Positions 14,093 through 24,748 of a stretch of 64,000 nt of DNA are shown here, one piece after another. The position numbers and the translations under genes are program-made. Position 1 is the first letter of the stretch. Each line of letters starts with the position of its first letter. The notes below the pieces were generated by a model. That model was not told the DNA's origin. It did not search any database and saw nothing but the letters and a program-made list of their open reading frames with translations. The stretch comes from Chiridota heheva (Eukaryota > Echinodermata > Holothuroidea > Apodida > Chiridotidae), in assembly GCA_020152595.1 (NCBI GenBank), contig JAIGNY010001912.1:55001-119000 (forward strand), in the 5' to 3' direction.

Positions 14093-14601
14093 ATTATGAT
14101 TTCCATCAAACCTCGTTAACGTGCGGCATGCTCAAAGAGTGACAGTTATAATCAATATAAATTATCATCGTTATTGGGGTATTGCAACTTCAAAATATTT
14201 TTCCCATGCAGGTTTAATTTTCCACCAAAACATTAAGAATACCCTGTACAGTATATTTTAAATGAATATTCATATGCCCTATTCAAGTTTAAGCAAATTT
14301 TTAACATATTTGAGAAACTTACTCATAAAGTGACACGCCAAAGACGCGTGGGAACTTTATACATATCTTGTGTTTGACATAATTCCTTTACATGCAAAAT
14401 GATATAAAAGGACATTTTTACTGTCAATTTTTTAATGTAAGATTTCATTGCTTTAATCAAGGTGATACCATTACAAGTGACTTACACTGTAAACGATGTA
14501 CATTTTTAATAATCTGACTTGTCAAAGATCATTTGATGGTAATCTAGAATCCCATCTTGGCAGATTGGGATGTGTTTGGGTGATCAAGGATGTGCATAAC
14601 G
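14093..14601. other. Non-coding stretch
   Basis: No gene, continuation of H2B, histone 3' stem-loop or other repeat is seen between the TA arrays and the MITE pair. Confidence 0.4.
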
Positions 14602-14609
14602 CATCCTTG

Positions 14610-14915
14610 CAGAGGCGCAACAATAGGGTGGGAGGGGTGGGTAAACCCCACGGGAAAAAACCGAGATTTGAAGGACCCGAGCAATAACACTGCGATATGT
14701 TTGTTATGGGGCCCCCGAACACTAATTTCCCCACGGGTGCCCAGACCTCTAGTTGCGCCACTGCCAGAGGCGCAACAATAGGGTGGGTAAACCACACGGG
14801 CCCGAGCAAAAACCGAGATTTGAAGGGCCCTGAGCAATGACACTGCGATATGTTTGTTATGGGGCCCCGAAAGCTAAATTCCCCACAGGCCTCCATATCT
14901 GTTGTTGCGCCACTG
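14610..14915. mobile_element. Tandem pair of hAT-like MITEs
   Basis: Two ~150-bp copies lie head to tail (14610-14763 and 14765-14915). Each starts cagaggcgcaacaatagg and ends gttgcgccactg, i.e. imperfect CAGTGGCGCAAC terminal inverted repeats typical of hAT non-autonomous elements. The pair is flanked by a near-perfect 8-bp duplication, catccttg (14602-14609) and catccctg (14916-14923). No such duplication separates the two copies, so the dimer appears to have moved, or arisen, as one unit. The open frames in this stretch are not genes. Confidence 0.8.
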
Positions 14916-14923
14916 CATCCCTG

Positions 14924-17229
14924 GTTTGGGTGTAATGTTCTTTAAGAAATACCAACAACGTATAGCTGAAGCTTGAAGCTTGTAGAAAATCATGTCTATA
15001 CTGTTATTTCCTTCTTTTTAAAATTGAATATCCGTAACAATCATTTTATGAATATGTCTATATAAACATTACTTCCGTAACCGTGCATTTTAAGATTAAT
15101 AATGCTCAAACAAAATGAAAACCAAAATAATGTGAATCATAAAGAATCAAATGATAACATGAGAAGGAAGAAATGGTATTGTCTCAAACTAAAACTAAGG
15201 TATTTTAGTCTGTCACAAATATCAGCAGACAACAATTACTTGGACACGCTATTCATATGTGAATATCAGCAGACAACAATTACTTGAACACGCTATTCAT
15301 GTGATTGTGCTAAGATGATAATGTTGGGCTGTATCCAAGAATACAATTATGAAATAAAAACACAAACTGGGCTTTTTAGATCCTCATGTATTATATGGAG
15401 GAAGTCATTCCGGCAGGATATAATCCTTTTTCGAATTGAGAGGTGCCCATGGGAACTCTTGTTGATAAAGGAACAATTAGAGAGGGCTTAGATAAAAATA
15501 TTTGTAGCAATTAAACATGGGAATTCCTTTGGATCCTATGGGTAAAGTGGATTAGAAACTTGAGCTAGTTGGATTACCTTCGTTGTAAGCTTTGCAGTAA
15601 ACTGAATCGTATACAATTAGACAGGAAATCTCGTCTAATGAAAAGTACATTACACGCGTCACCAGATACATATTGATAACTGATACATATTAGTGACGCC
15701 ACTTCCGCGGCGGTTATTGATATGATTGTCAATATGCAAATATTGCGACCTATCAGAAGTGTAGATTTGTACCCTGTATGCTAATCTCCTCATCAACACG
15801 ATAACTGGGTTTTAATGGTGAAAAAGCTGTTTGAAAGAATGAAAATGGAACATATATGCATATACACGTTCTGATCTTGTCGATTCATGATCTATATTTC
15901 TGACTCATGATCTACATTTCCCGTCCGAATCATGGAGCATCATTTACTTTTTCTGATAGGAATGTTCGAAAGACAAACAGAAAAATAAGTCATCAGTGAA
16001 ATAGAGTTGATAATGCTATAAAGCGCTATCATACTGAACAAAATAACAAGGGAAATATTTCTGGCCACCTGTAGAGACCCTTTAAATTTCAAGTGAAAAG
16101 CTCTGCTGAGAAGCGGGCACAAAAGGTGGTCATATCAGCATGTTAAATCAATGCAGCTTAACATACATTTTTCGGGCCTTGTGGTCCTGGGTAAAATTAT
16201 GTTACATAATGAACTACGACTATATATAAACTACAATCTTTTCTCGCACCCTACGTTTCTACAACGAATTGTGTTGCTTAATGTACTGACTATAATTAGA
16301 ACTGTCCTATTAGCCTCGAGTACAGTAGATCTTTAGTTGAAATTGTCTTTGGCTAAGAGATGCGTAGGATCTGCGGAGACTTCTGACATGTCTGATGTGG
16401 AATGATGAAAGCTTGAACAGGTCGCTTTTAGTCATTCGCCAGTATTTTGTTCCATACATCAATGTTGACAGAACAAAGGATGTACGCACATCCTTGGCAG
16501 GACACAGGCTGCTATTGTCAGATTGTACAGCTTCGGTTTAGTATGGACGCTGTATTGTGTTGATCTCCATACATTGCTAAGAGTCCTGAAGACACCTAGG
16601 CTTTGTCGAGTACTCTCTGGATATTACTTTAGTAATAATATGGTGGTATAATGACCCCCTCCCCCTCCCCCTTCCTCCCCTCCCCCATGAGATTTGTCTA
16701 TTGAGTGTGAATTAGGTTCAGCACTTATGAGACATTGTCCAGATTTTCGGGGTTTATTTATAGGAAGAGACTTGTTTTTACAAAAGAGGAATGACTTTTG
16801 CGTCAATCAGTGACTGAATAGCATTTAAGACCATCCACGAGTCAATCAAATAGTTTATGCAACTGTGTTCTTCTTGATTTAGACATCTTCGTTTAGAAAT
16901 TACATCCACCACACGATTCTTTCACTAAGTCGTTAGGTTTTTTTTCCTAACACTTTGTACACAATTGTTTGTTCTGATAGGTTTTTGAGAGTTTCTACTG
17001 TAGGATTGATGACATCCATTAGTTTTCTTTAACGTATGATACAGAATGAAGGTTATCTTTATTTTAAGGTAATTTTATTTATACCAGCTCAGTACGGTAC
17101 AGATTTAGAGGTGACATGCTTGCACATGTTCATAGAACATCATGAATGATGCTACGTCACCTGAAGTATAACGTAAGGAGGACAAGTCAGAACATGAATA
17201 AATGACGTCAGAAGTATGTTGTAATTGTT
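14924..17229. other. Non-coding stretch with a 44-bp tandem duplication
   Basis: At 15219-15302 a 44-base unit (atcagcagacaacaattact...) is repeated twice in tandem with minor changes. At 16645-16690 there is a C-rich polypyrimidine tract. Otherwise AT-rich sequence with no recognised gene. Confidence 0.5.
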
Positions 17230-17234
17230 TTAAG

Positions 17235-19090
17235 CATATGCGAACATGTTATGGATGCTCAAGGCGCCGTACATATAAGAATACAATTACAGATAAGTAT
17301 ACATGAACAATAAGATAAATGGACAGTGATTTGAAATGAAGTACATATTTGCATAGCCATCACACATGAGATGGGGTTTTAGATTTTTTTTAATGAATCA
17401 ACAGAACAAGACAACCTGATATGGAGGGGTAATCGATTCCAAAGACGCGGAGCTGCGACAGTAAATGATCTGTCACCCCATGTATGGTGGGATTTTGGTT
17501 CACATAAAAGGAATTTATCACCAAAACGAAGATTACGAAGAGGAACATATAATTTCAGCAAGTTAGATATATAAACTGGGCACAACCATTTATCGATTTG
17601 TAAACAATAAGTAACATTTTGTACATGATGCGATGAGAAACTGGAAGTCAGTGCAAATCTTTCAGGATGGGAGTTATGTGACATGTTTTCTTAAAGAGAG
17701 TTACAATCCGTGCAGCCGTGTTTTGAAGTAGTTGAAGACGATAAATCTGTTTGTGGGGCAGTCCAGGCAGCAAGAAATTTCCCATATCTAATCGAGATGT
17801 AACAAACGAATGTACTATCTGTTCTGTCGCACTTGAATTGAGATATTTTCGCAATTTTCCAATGTTTCGAAGATGTAAAGATGCAGTGTGTGTAATATGA
17901 GAAATGTGACTCTCCATGGTCATGATGGAGTCAAAAATAAGCCTGAAATTGCGAGCTTTCAAAGAGGACTCAACTTTGATTCACCAATGATAATATTGCA
18001 TGATGAAAACTTTAACAGTTGTTGGCGAGATCCAAATAATAAAAAGTCGGTTTTTATATCGTTGAGTTTCAAAAAGTTCTGCGTCATCCAAACACGTATA
18101 TCGGCGATGCAATCCTCTAAACATTTGGTGGTAAGGTCATTCTGTTGTTGTAAAGGTTTGAAATCCAGATACAGTCGTGTGTCATCAGCGTAAACATGAT
18201 AGGATATACCATATTTCAAAACAATGTTGCGGATGGGTAAAGTATAAATTGGAAACCACTCTGGACCAAGCACAGATCCTTGCGGAACTGAGAAATTCAA
18301 GAAAACAGGTTCCGATATTGCATCTCCCACACACACATGTTGAGGTCTGTGAGACAGGTAAGATTTACACCATTTCAATGCAATGCCATGAATGCCAATA
18401 TATTGATGTAACCGTGTCAGTAAAAACATCATGATCTACGGTACCGAACGCTGCACTCAGATCTAACAAAATCAGCGCAGTAACCTTTCCATCATCCATT
18501 GCACGTGAAATGTCATTATTAACGCGAAGTAGCGCAGTTTCGGTGCCATGATGTGCTCTATAGGCAGATTGGAATGGATCTGATAAGTTATTTGCTTAAA
18601 TATGATCTGATAGTCTTTTTGGTACCACACGCTCAATTCTTTTTCCAAGAAATTTTAAGTTTGCCACAGGTCTGTATTTTTTTACATTTCGCGATCGAGG
18701 CGAACTTTCTTCAACAATGGGCAAACATGGGCAATCTTCAGACTTTTAGGAAATTGTCTAAAATTGAAAAATTTGTTAACAATGATAGTTTAACAAATAT
18801 CAATACATTGTTTGATCAAGAATGTAGGTACAGGGTCCAGTTCACAAGATTTAGATGGCGATTTCATGATTATGTCGGATTTCATCTTCCGTCGTAGGTT
18901 CAAACACAGAAATAGTTGTATCCATAACAACATCGGTATTATCAGAAGAGTCAATCATATTATTGGTGCCAATATGAGCAAAGGTATCGCAATTTTTTCA
19001 ATTTTATCAACAAAGAAAATGGAAAATCTATCAGCGAGAGCCTTTTTCTGAATCGGAAAATGGAAGAACTGGCACTTTGGACTTGTGTAG
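17235..19090 (-). mobile_element. L2-type non-LTR retrotransposon, 5'-truncated and decayed
   Basis: On the minus strand the relic opens with a pre-RT segment (KALADRFSIFFVDKIEKI near 19040, FEPTTEDEIR near 18890), then LILLDLSAAFGTVDHDV (fingers/palm, ~18430-18480), VPQGSVLGP (18250-18290) and YHVYADDTRLYLDF (18170-18210, catalytic YADD). It ends with a C-terminal region at 17650-17960 (LLQNTAARIVTLFKK) and then DLHWLPVSYRIMYK. These are hallmarks of the L2/CR1 group. The 3' UTR reaches about 17253, where RC reads tacggcgccttgagcatcc, identical to an isolated 3' tail at 44441-44459. Stops and frameshifts are frequent. The endonuclease is missing. Confidence 0.85.
17959..18432 (-). pseudogene. 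L2 reverse transcriptase palm fragment
   Basis: A 157-codon open piece of the L2 relic. It contains SVPQGSVLGP, then YHVYADDTRLYLDFKP with the YADD polymerase box, then CIADIRVWMTQNFLKLNDIK, the usual W...N.LkLN..Kt segment. It is the most intact portion of the element. The upstream and downstream parts lie in other frames. Confidence 0.85.
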
Positions 19091-19437
19091 TACATGAAAA
19101 CATGACGTCAGAATTATCCATTTTCTACACAATATATAATAAATAAAACATTACACCATTTAAGGATCGATATGTCAGATCATAAAAAAAAAAGCTATCA
19201 AAGAGACATTGTAATTGTATAAATAGCTCACAGTTTATAGAGTACACATTTAAAGAAGAAAGAACTTATATCAAAGGACTGTTTTGGAAGAAACCAAAAA
19301 CCCAGCCAGCAACATAACGTGGAGGAAATAGTAGCAGCGGTTATGCTCTTGGATCCACAACACAAACAGAATTGCATGCCAATCCCCTCAATATCGACGA
19401 AAATCAGCAACCCGACAGTGTAAATTATGAACAGTAA

Positions 19438-19773
19438 ACAAATGGCTTTGGAAATCATCATCATTTTCTCGGAGGAGATGTATTCATGAATGCTTCATTT
19501 TTCATGAATAACGTTTACACATACATTCGTAAATATAATATGGAGAAATGGTATCCTACAAAATCAGACATTTATCTTACTGTGGAGCGATGGAAAGCCT
19601 TAATGAAATTGTTTCCAATTATTGATGAGAAAATCAAAGAAGAGCAGGAAATTATGGATAATTTAAATGAAGACGCGTTCAACATAGATGCCTTCGAGAT
19701 AGACGCATTGTGTTACAGTAAAGAAGTTTTTGTCGGAGACCTATGTGGACATTCGAAAGTATTTTTGGCATGA
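19438..19773 (+). CDS. PC4-like ssDNA-binding protein of the Polinton (copy 1)
   Basis: The PC4/Sub1 domain binds single-stranded DNA and, in cells, acts as a transcription coactivator. The frame is open from 19438 and the first ATG is at 19486. The residues before that ATG (HHHFLGGDVF) match the first strand of the domain, so the true start is probably upstream or in a separate exon. The body reads VYTYIRKYNMEKWYPTKSD then IYLTVERWKALMKL, the classic IREY...PTkkGI.L...qW..L pattern, followed by an acidic tail (IDEKIKEEQEIMDNLNEDAF). It lies on the opposite strand to the capsid and polymerase genes. The frame shows no break. Its role in the element, perhaps replication or late transcription, is inference. 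Confidence 0.65.
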   Translation, partial: TNGFGNHHHFLGGDVFMNASFFMNNVYTYIRKYNMEKWYPTKSDIYLTVERWKALMKLFPIIDEKIKEEQEIMDNLNEDAFNIDAFEIDALCYSKEVFVGDLCGHSKVFLA

Positions 19774-20102
19774 GGGCGTCTAGAAGCCAACCAAGAAAGG
19801 AATTACCCTACATGTTAGCCAATGGTGGAATCTAAGGGCGGGAGCCCTAAAAGTCAACAGGAATATGACCAAACTCTCAAAAAACATGATTAAAAAAAAA
19901 ACAGTAATTTAAAACCATATGCGAACATTTCTTTTGTGTTGTTACTGACTTGAGTTGTTTTTCTCTTTTCTCGCAGTTATCATGGACGGCAGTCAAATAC
20001 ATTCAGAAATAACAGGGGACTTGTTTAGCTTGGTTGCCAAAATCACTTCAGCCTAAAACAAAACAGACCTTATTGTTTCAATCTTAATACCAATGAATCT
20101 AC

Positions 20103-20351
20103 GTGGGAGCATCCGGGCACTTCAAACAAAACAAAGTACAGGAGATGGGCGCACAAAGTGCTGTACTTGCGAACCCGATTGGGAAACCAGATCAAAGGGA
20201 GATAAGTCCTGATGTAGGGAGACGTTTCCATCTGGGTAGAAAGCGGTTAGCTGTTATCCGGAAATATTATGGAGCTACCAACGTTGCTATCAGAGAATAT
20301 AACGGAGATGGTACCAAAAGAATATTGAAAACAGGGAAAAAATCAACCTAA
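20103..20351 (+). CDS. PC4-like protein, truncated (copy 2)
   Basis: The C-terminal half reads FHLGRKRLAVIRKYYGAT then NVAIREYNGDGTKRILKTGK. This matches the N-terminal strands of the PC4 domain (F.iG..r.V.vR.y.g...vdIREY....G...pgkkGi). It stops exactly where the second half (GISL..eqW..L) should start, so either the domain was cut short by a stop or frameshift, or the remainder lies in a lost exon. It is in the same orientation as copy 1, about 330 bases downstream. A possible earlier ATG is at 19983. Copy 1 preserves both the start and the W..L end of the domain, so the two are probably separate paralogous genes, not two halves of one. Confidence 0.5.
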   Translation: MGASGHFKQNKVQEMGAQSAVLANPIGKPDQREISPDVGRRFHLGRKRLAVIRKYYGATNVAIREYNGDGTKRILKTGKKST

Positions 20352-20615
20352 AAAAGAAGAGTAGGACAAATTCTTTCACCAAGCGCCTCAAATTCAGATA
20401 GTTGTTGAAGCCTTGAACAATATCATCAATAAAGCAATGTTGATGTGATTGTAGTGGAATTTAAGAGAAGATATTAAATGATGACATAACAAATACAAAT
20501 AGTGTTTTTCTTATTTATTTTCATCTATTCTTAACAAGCATTTGAAGTTTTTCTCATTTATTTTTATACATTTTAACACATCAAGCATTTAGTACACTTT
20601 TTCATCCTTCCTCCA
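20352..20615. other. Spacer between converging genes
   Basis: AT-rich spacer between the plus-strand PC4-like genes and the minus-strand protease gene, so transcription converges here. Nothing else recognised. Confidence 0.4.
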
Positions 20616-21134
20616 TCATTTGTCCTGTGCAATAGTTTTTTGTAGAACCATCGACGCATCAAAGATAGGTTCATCTATATAAGAAAAATGCTTTTCGATA
20701 AATCCATGAACAAGTTGGTTGTTGGTATCGGGGTGGTCTGTAAACCACGATGCAATGTTCCCCATTTCGAAACCCCGACATCGATGAAGTAGAAAGAAAA
20801 TAGTATACTGACCACAAACTGTAGAAAAAAGCCCTTGTAAACGACACCTATTATACCAATAAGAAATGCAATGTCTATTTAAAAACGTTTTGTATATAGG
20901 GTACAACAGATGGCGGCAGCCCATACGAGTCAAAATGGTTTCCCCGTCCTGTCCTCTGAAACATAGAATACCATTCAATGATTCCTGAAGGTGGCTTGGG
21001 TCCGCATTGGCGACAATAACACACTGCAATGTTGGTTTAAAATCTCTCAGCAGATCCGAGGGAAATACTCCTTCAAAGTTAGACTTCGAAAAATCATCCG
21101 CACGTAACACGTGTGAAATCTGATGTCTATCCAT
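20616..21134 (-). CDS. Adenain-type cysteine protease of the Polinton, catalytically altered
   Basis: Polinton proteases resemble adenovirus maturation protease (adenain, a C5/Ulp1-fold enzyme) and are thought to process virion proteins. The 172-codon frame is uninterrupted and starts at an ATG seven bases after the capsid gene's stop. The C-terminal half is well matched: YNRCRLQGLFSTVCGQYTIF with the catalytic Cys at residue 107, then HRCRG and NNQLVHGFIEKHF. In the family the catalytic His stands in a (S/T)HW motif. Here the equivalent stretch (residues 49-58) reads LQESLNGILC, with no His-Trp, and the acidic FDSYG segment is replaced by LTRMG. The enzyme is therefore predicted inactive although open. 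Around residues 65-78 a pair of compensating frameshifts is possible. Confidence 0.75.
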   Translation of the reverse strand: MDRHQISHVLRADDFSKSNFEGVFPSDLLRDFKPTLQCVIVANADPSHLQESLNGILCFRGQDGETILTRMGCRHLLYPIYKTFLNRHCISYWYNRCRLQGLFSTVCGQYTIFFLLHRCRGFEMGNIASWFTDHPDTNNQLVHGFIEKHFSYIDEPIFDASMVLQKTIAQDK

Positions 21135-21140
21135 AGTCTA

Positions 21141-22482
21141 CTATTTAACTGGCGTAATCGAACACAACATTCCGAGCTCTGACAATCTCAGTGATGCTGT
21201 CCAACTCGGCATAAACAAGTACGTTGAGGGTCGTGGTGATGGGTTCAGCAAATTGTAGTTCCATTTAAGATTTTCCTACCTAACGAAATTAAAGTGACCT
21301 CCACCAGACAAATCGGGAGTTAGATTAAATGCATACTAGAGTGTGCAGACTTTGGGATATTCCTCTCGGCTGATAGCATTGCCCTCGTCTTTATTCATTT
21401 GTTCCCGAAAATAAAGTGTGGTAGGCTCTGATGTTATTCTCGTCTGAAAAGTTGGGTTGAGCGGTTTGTAAGGAATCTGTTCCCCATCCAAATAGACAGC
21501 CAAGAAGTTTGCTCCAAAGTTATCAAAGTTGAACGGATTCTGATAATACAAACCATTGAATGCCGTGTTGCGGACACAACCGATGATAAGACGTTTTGGA
21601 AGTTGGCCCAAAAATATATGATCTTGCGCGAACGACATATTCCCAGCAGGTATGGATAGCATCTTTGTCACGAATACTTGGCTGTGGCCCTCTCTAACGT
21701 TTTTTTTTTCGTGTCCCAGAGACACAGAGGGGTTTAATTTAACTTTTCTGACAAACAACGATGCACCACTGATAACGAACTTGTAGCTCTTATCAGCATC
21801 TCCAGATATTATTAACAGAATGTGTCTTTACTCATAATTAATTTAAATTTCAGATTGACTCCATTTAACAAGCATTTTACTCCATTTAAGAAGTATTTGT
21901 CCTGAAAAAATATTGCTGTAGATGGGACTAAGCATATCCACTGTCTTGCCTCCTTTGATGAAAACGTGCCTTTTCGTCAGTCCGAGATTTGCGACGTTAG
22001 CCTTTGCTAAGAGGTTAGCTTGTTCCATTTGCCATTATGTATCTAGAAGAGAGAGGACATCAACTGGCTCTCCTTTGCTCGTGGGCTATAGCTCAATGTC
22101 TCAATCATTGCGCGACAAGGATATGTAGGTGTAGATGGATCATGGATATATGAGTCGTTCGTTGAGAGGCACATCGATTTGACTACACATCGATTGAAGA
22201 AACAGATTGACAGGACCAACCTTGGCCTCAGGTGGAATAGCTTCTCCATCAGCTATTTTGATCTTGGCTCTTACATACAGTACAGTTGCGTCTGAGACAA
22301 ATTGATAAACTTTTCTGCAGATCCCGAAACATAAAATTCGATGGGTCCACTGTCTGTAAGATTAGCAATCGGGTAGTACTCTATCCATTACCCCTTTTCT
22401 ATACTCGTCGGGATCGGGGTAAGACAAAAATATCTACTTCGGACTTGGTGCATTTGCACGAGTGTTCATGTAAAACAGACAT
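21141..22482 (-). pseudogene. Polinton major capsid protein (double jelly-roll), frameshifted
   Basis: This is the hexon-like capsid gene related to the animal F54H12.2-type sequences and adintovirus major capsid proteins. In minus-strand order it shows an N-terminal Cys/His-rich start at 22482 (MSVLHEHSCKC), then VGPVNLFLQSMCSQIDVPLN and YPYRAMIETL near 22100-22230, KGGKTVDM near 21950, and the second jelly roll at 21336-21758 (LFVRKVKLNPSVSLGH-like start, QLPKRLIIGCV, NPFNFDNF). It ends at a stop at 21141. At least three frame changes or stops separate the pieces, so no full-length product is possible. Expected length (~445 codons here) is about right, so little sequence is lost. The 22043-22249 and 21843-22028 open stretches are parts of the same gene. 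Confidence 0.75.
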
Positions 22483-22487
22483 GTTGT

Positions 22488-22897
22488 TTAATTGAATATT
22501 TCCTGCGATCTTTCCACTCTCTTGGTTCGCCGACGACTGACAGACATCGGTGGACGTTTACGCTTTTTATTAATTGGACCAGACATGCGAGTCACTGCAC
22601 TTTTTGCAACCCTTCTTCCGGCTGCTCTTGAAGTGGCTGATTCTATAAAAAAAAAAAAACCTTCCATCGAGCACATCTCCCGCAATTTGGACAACCGTAC
22701 GTAGTGGTTCTTTTCCACGTTTTAGCACCCTCTCTTGAGAAGCGGGATGGCGGACAAAATAAACTCCCTAATATTTGCCAATACCGTAGCCCTGTTGTGC
22801 TTGCGCTCCGTGAAAAAACAGGTAATCCTTTCCCGATCTGATAAAGGTAGTAGCGCTCATAATCCCCCGATTTGTTGTAAAAGCGGGATCGATCCAT
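22488..22897 (-). pseudogene. Small basic Polinton virion-type protein, frameshifted
   Basis: In Polintons a small basic protein with a Gly-rich middle usually lies between the minor and major capsid genes. Here the start (MDRSRFYNKSGDYERYYLYQ, from 22897) is followed in another frame by HGAQAQQGYGIGKY near 22780-22830. In a third frame comes a Lys/Arg-rich end, KKRKRPPMSVSRRRTKR, near 22510-22570, just before the major capsid start. The role is not firmly known. A DNA-binding or membrane-active virion component similar in position to adenovirus pVI/pVII is a guess. A run of A's at 22648-22660 is a likely frameshift site. Confidence 0.5.
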
Positions 22898-22901
22898 ATT
22901 C

Positions 22902-23628
22902 TCAAAAAAATTGGGGTGCTCGCCGTAGTCGAAAGTGAAGTATCGTGATGACGGTACCACATGCAAATAGTATCTCGCGACCGATGCTGTCCCTTATATC
23001 AACTTCCACGGATGTCAAAATACCATTGTTTTGATGGTAATAAATGTTGGTGAATATCGAACTGACATCATCTCCAAATCTTCCTCTGACGTTGACCACA
23101 CAAAGGAGAGGTACCTTTGTATGCCCAACATCGTGAGGCTCAACAATGTCGCAGTAGACATTAATATTATATATGTCCCTAAGATCTAGTGGTTTATTTA
23201 TTGTCAGACTGTTTGAAACGACGGTAGCTATCTTGAAGCCTAGCATTTAAGCCAGCCTGCCTTGAAACTTTACTTGACAGTTCTCATCCAGCTCGATACG
23301 ACGTTTTCTATTCTTTTTATTGTGGGTGTAGCGAATCTTCTGAGGATAATTTGTTTCCAATAACTTTACAATCAGACAATGACGCCTACATCCGAATAGA
23401 AACCAGGCTCAAGATCTTTGTCCACTACTGACATCCGTTAATTGCGTACTTGCAATCTTCATCGATATTATACCATTGGTATGGATAAATAATCTCAGCA
23501 ATTCCAACGTCCCGTTGACCTTCTAACACTATGGGTTGAGGAAGTGTAAGGCGATAATTTGTTAGGGTATTTTCTGGATATTCCTTCGGATAGCTGTTGC
23601 TCGGTAATGTGATATAAAATGAAGCCAT
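22902..23628 (-). pseudogene. Polinton minor capsid protein (penton-like), frameshifted
   Basis: This single jelly-roll protein would form the capsid vertices. The N-terminal piece starts MASFYITLPSNSYPKEYPEN at 23628 and continues PIVLEGQRDVGIAEIIYPYQW, matching the family's SFyvtLPSn..fpeNt...f...L..pi.L.g.weVgl.Ei.yP. The C-terminal piece (22902-23246) reads YCDIVEPHDVGHTKVPLLCV, then VRGRFGDDV and VITILHFR. The middle (about 23250-23420) is in shifted frames. The stop at 22902 lies about four bases before the ATG of the small basic gene, as expected for a compact viral gene cluster. Confidence 0.75.
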
Positions 23629-23727
23629 GTCTCCTCTTACGATCACTCTGCAAATGACTACATTCAATCAGTTTCTCGTTTTTAAATATTTTTAAAAGTA
23701 TATACATCTTTCACCTAACTATTTAAT

Positions 23728-24743
23728 TTAGTTGGGTAACCTTGAACAAAATATTCTGTCTTTCCATTTCAACGCCGACGCCGCAATTTTTTTCGATGCG
23801 ATGGGTTGTTGTCTGTCTTTGACACTTTTTGCATTATTTGCTGATAAAATGTACCTCTCCATCCAAATTTTAAGAATATATACGGGTGTTCTACGCGGAA
23901 TGATCTTCTCTACGTTGAAGGTTTCGTCAGTCAAGTGGGAGGGGGGGGGGGAAACCTTTGCAAAAAGGTTGGGAGGCCATACTGATACGCACAAGATCAT
24001 CAAGTTGATACGTCGGTTGTGCAACATCCTTGTGTGTTCCATACAGTTTCTGTCACACGGTTTCTTGATTTGTATAATTGACGTCCTTCGGGGTCATACC
24101 AATGCTGCGATGTTTTATTTTGTTGTATCCCTCGAGAAATTGCTGCAACACCCCAAGAAAGGTACGCGTGTCGTTGGCCGTGAAGTAACACCACTTTTTC
24201 GATTTAAGACTGCGATTGAAACGTTCCGCGATCGATGTTTTTTTTGGTTGTAAAAATATGCTTTTAATTATTATGATTATTGGTTTTGATTATTATTAAA
24301 CATTCACTCCATTTGTCGGTTTGCAGTGTCTTGGGTTTACAATTCTGCTCCTTGAAAATAGAACAAAAGGCCCGAACGATACTTGCTCCTGTCTTATCTT
24401 TTAAAGGTCTAGCCCAAGCAAACTTTAAAAAAAATCGATGCACGTTAGAATGTATTGATGACCTTTATTTTGTTTTGAAAACAAAAAAACGTCACAAAGG
24501 TCCGTTTGCCATTGGCTGTCTATGCCCGAAAAGATTACTCGGCTTCTCGTAAATTGTCTCCTTAGGGGTTTGTGAAGGGTATAAGTTTCCTTTTCAGTTA
24601 GCCACTTTTTTATGTCTTTGACACCAATATTCTTTTTTATCCTTTTTACGGATCGATGAGTGGCACCTACACCCCTGAAAGAAGTAGGATGTGAAGGATC
24701 GTAGTATAAGTCGGCCAGGTACTTTTCTATTGGGTGTATCCAT
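23728..24743 (-). pseudogene. Polinton retroviral-type integrase, frameshifted
   Basis: Polinton integrases (rve, DDE superfamily) insert the element into host DNA. The minus-strand start is at 24743 (MDTPNRKVPG), directly after the preceding gene's stop. Next come VKDIKKWLTEKETY (~24600), GIDSQWQTDL with the first catalytic Asp (~24510), AWARPLKDKTGASIVRAF (~24370-24420), LQTDKWSE with the second Asp (~24320) and ERFNRSLKS with the catalytic Glu (~24220). The C-terminal part (23728-24042) has IPRRTPVY and a weak chromodomain-like end. All three D-D-E residues are present locally, but the pieces lie in different frames and an AT-rich stretch interrupts the segment before the Glu. A run of 11 G's at 23941 lies inside the gene. 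Confidence 0.8.
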
Positions 24744-24748
24744 TACAT

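Noticed and set aside
14496..14896. Three overlapping frames of 63-124 codons
   Set aside because: They fall inside a MITE dimer with clear termini and target duplication.
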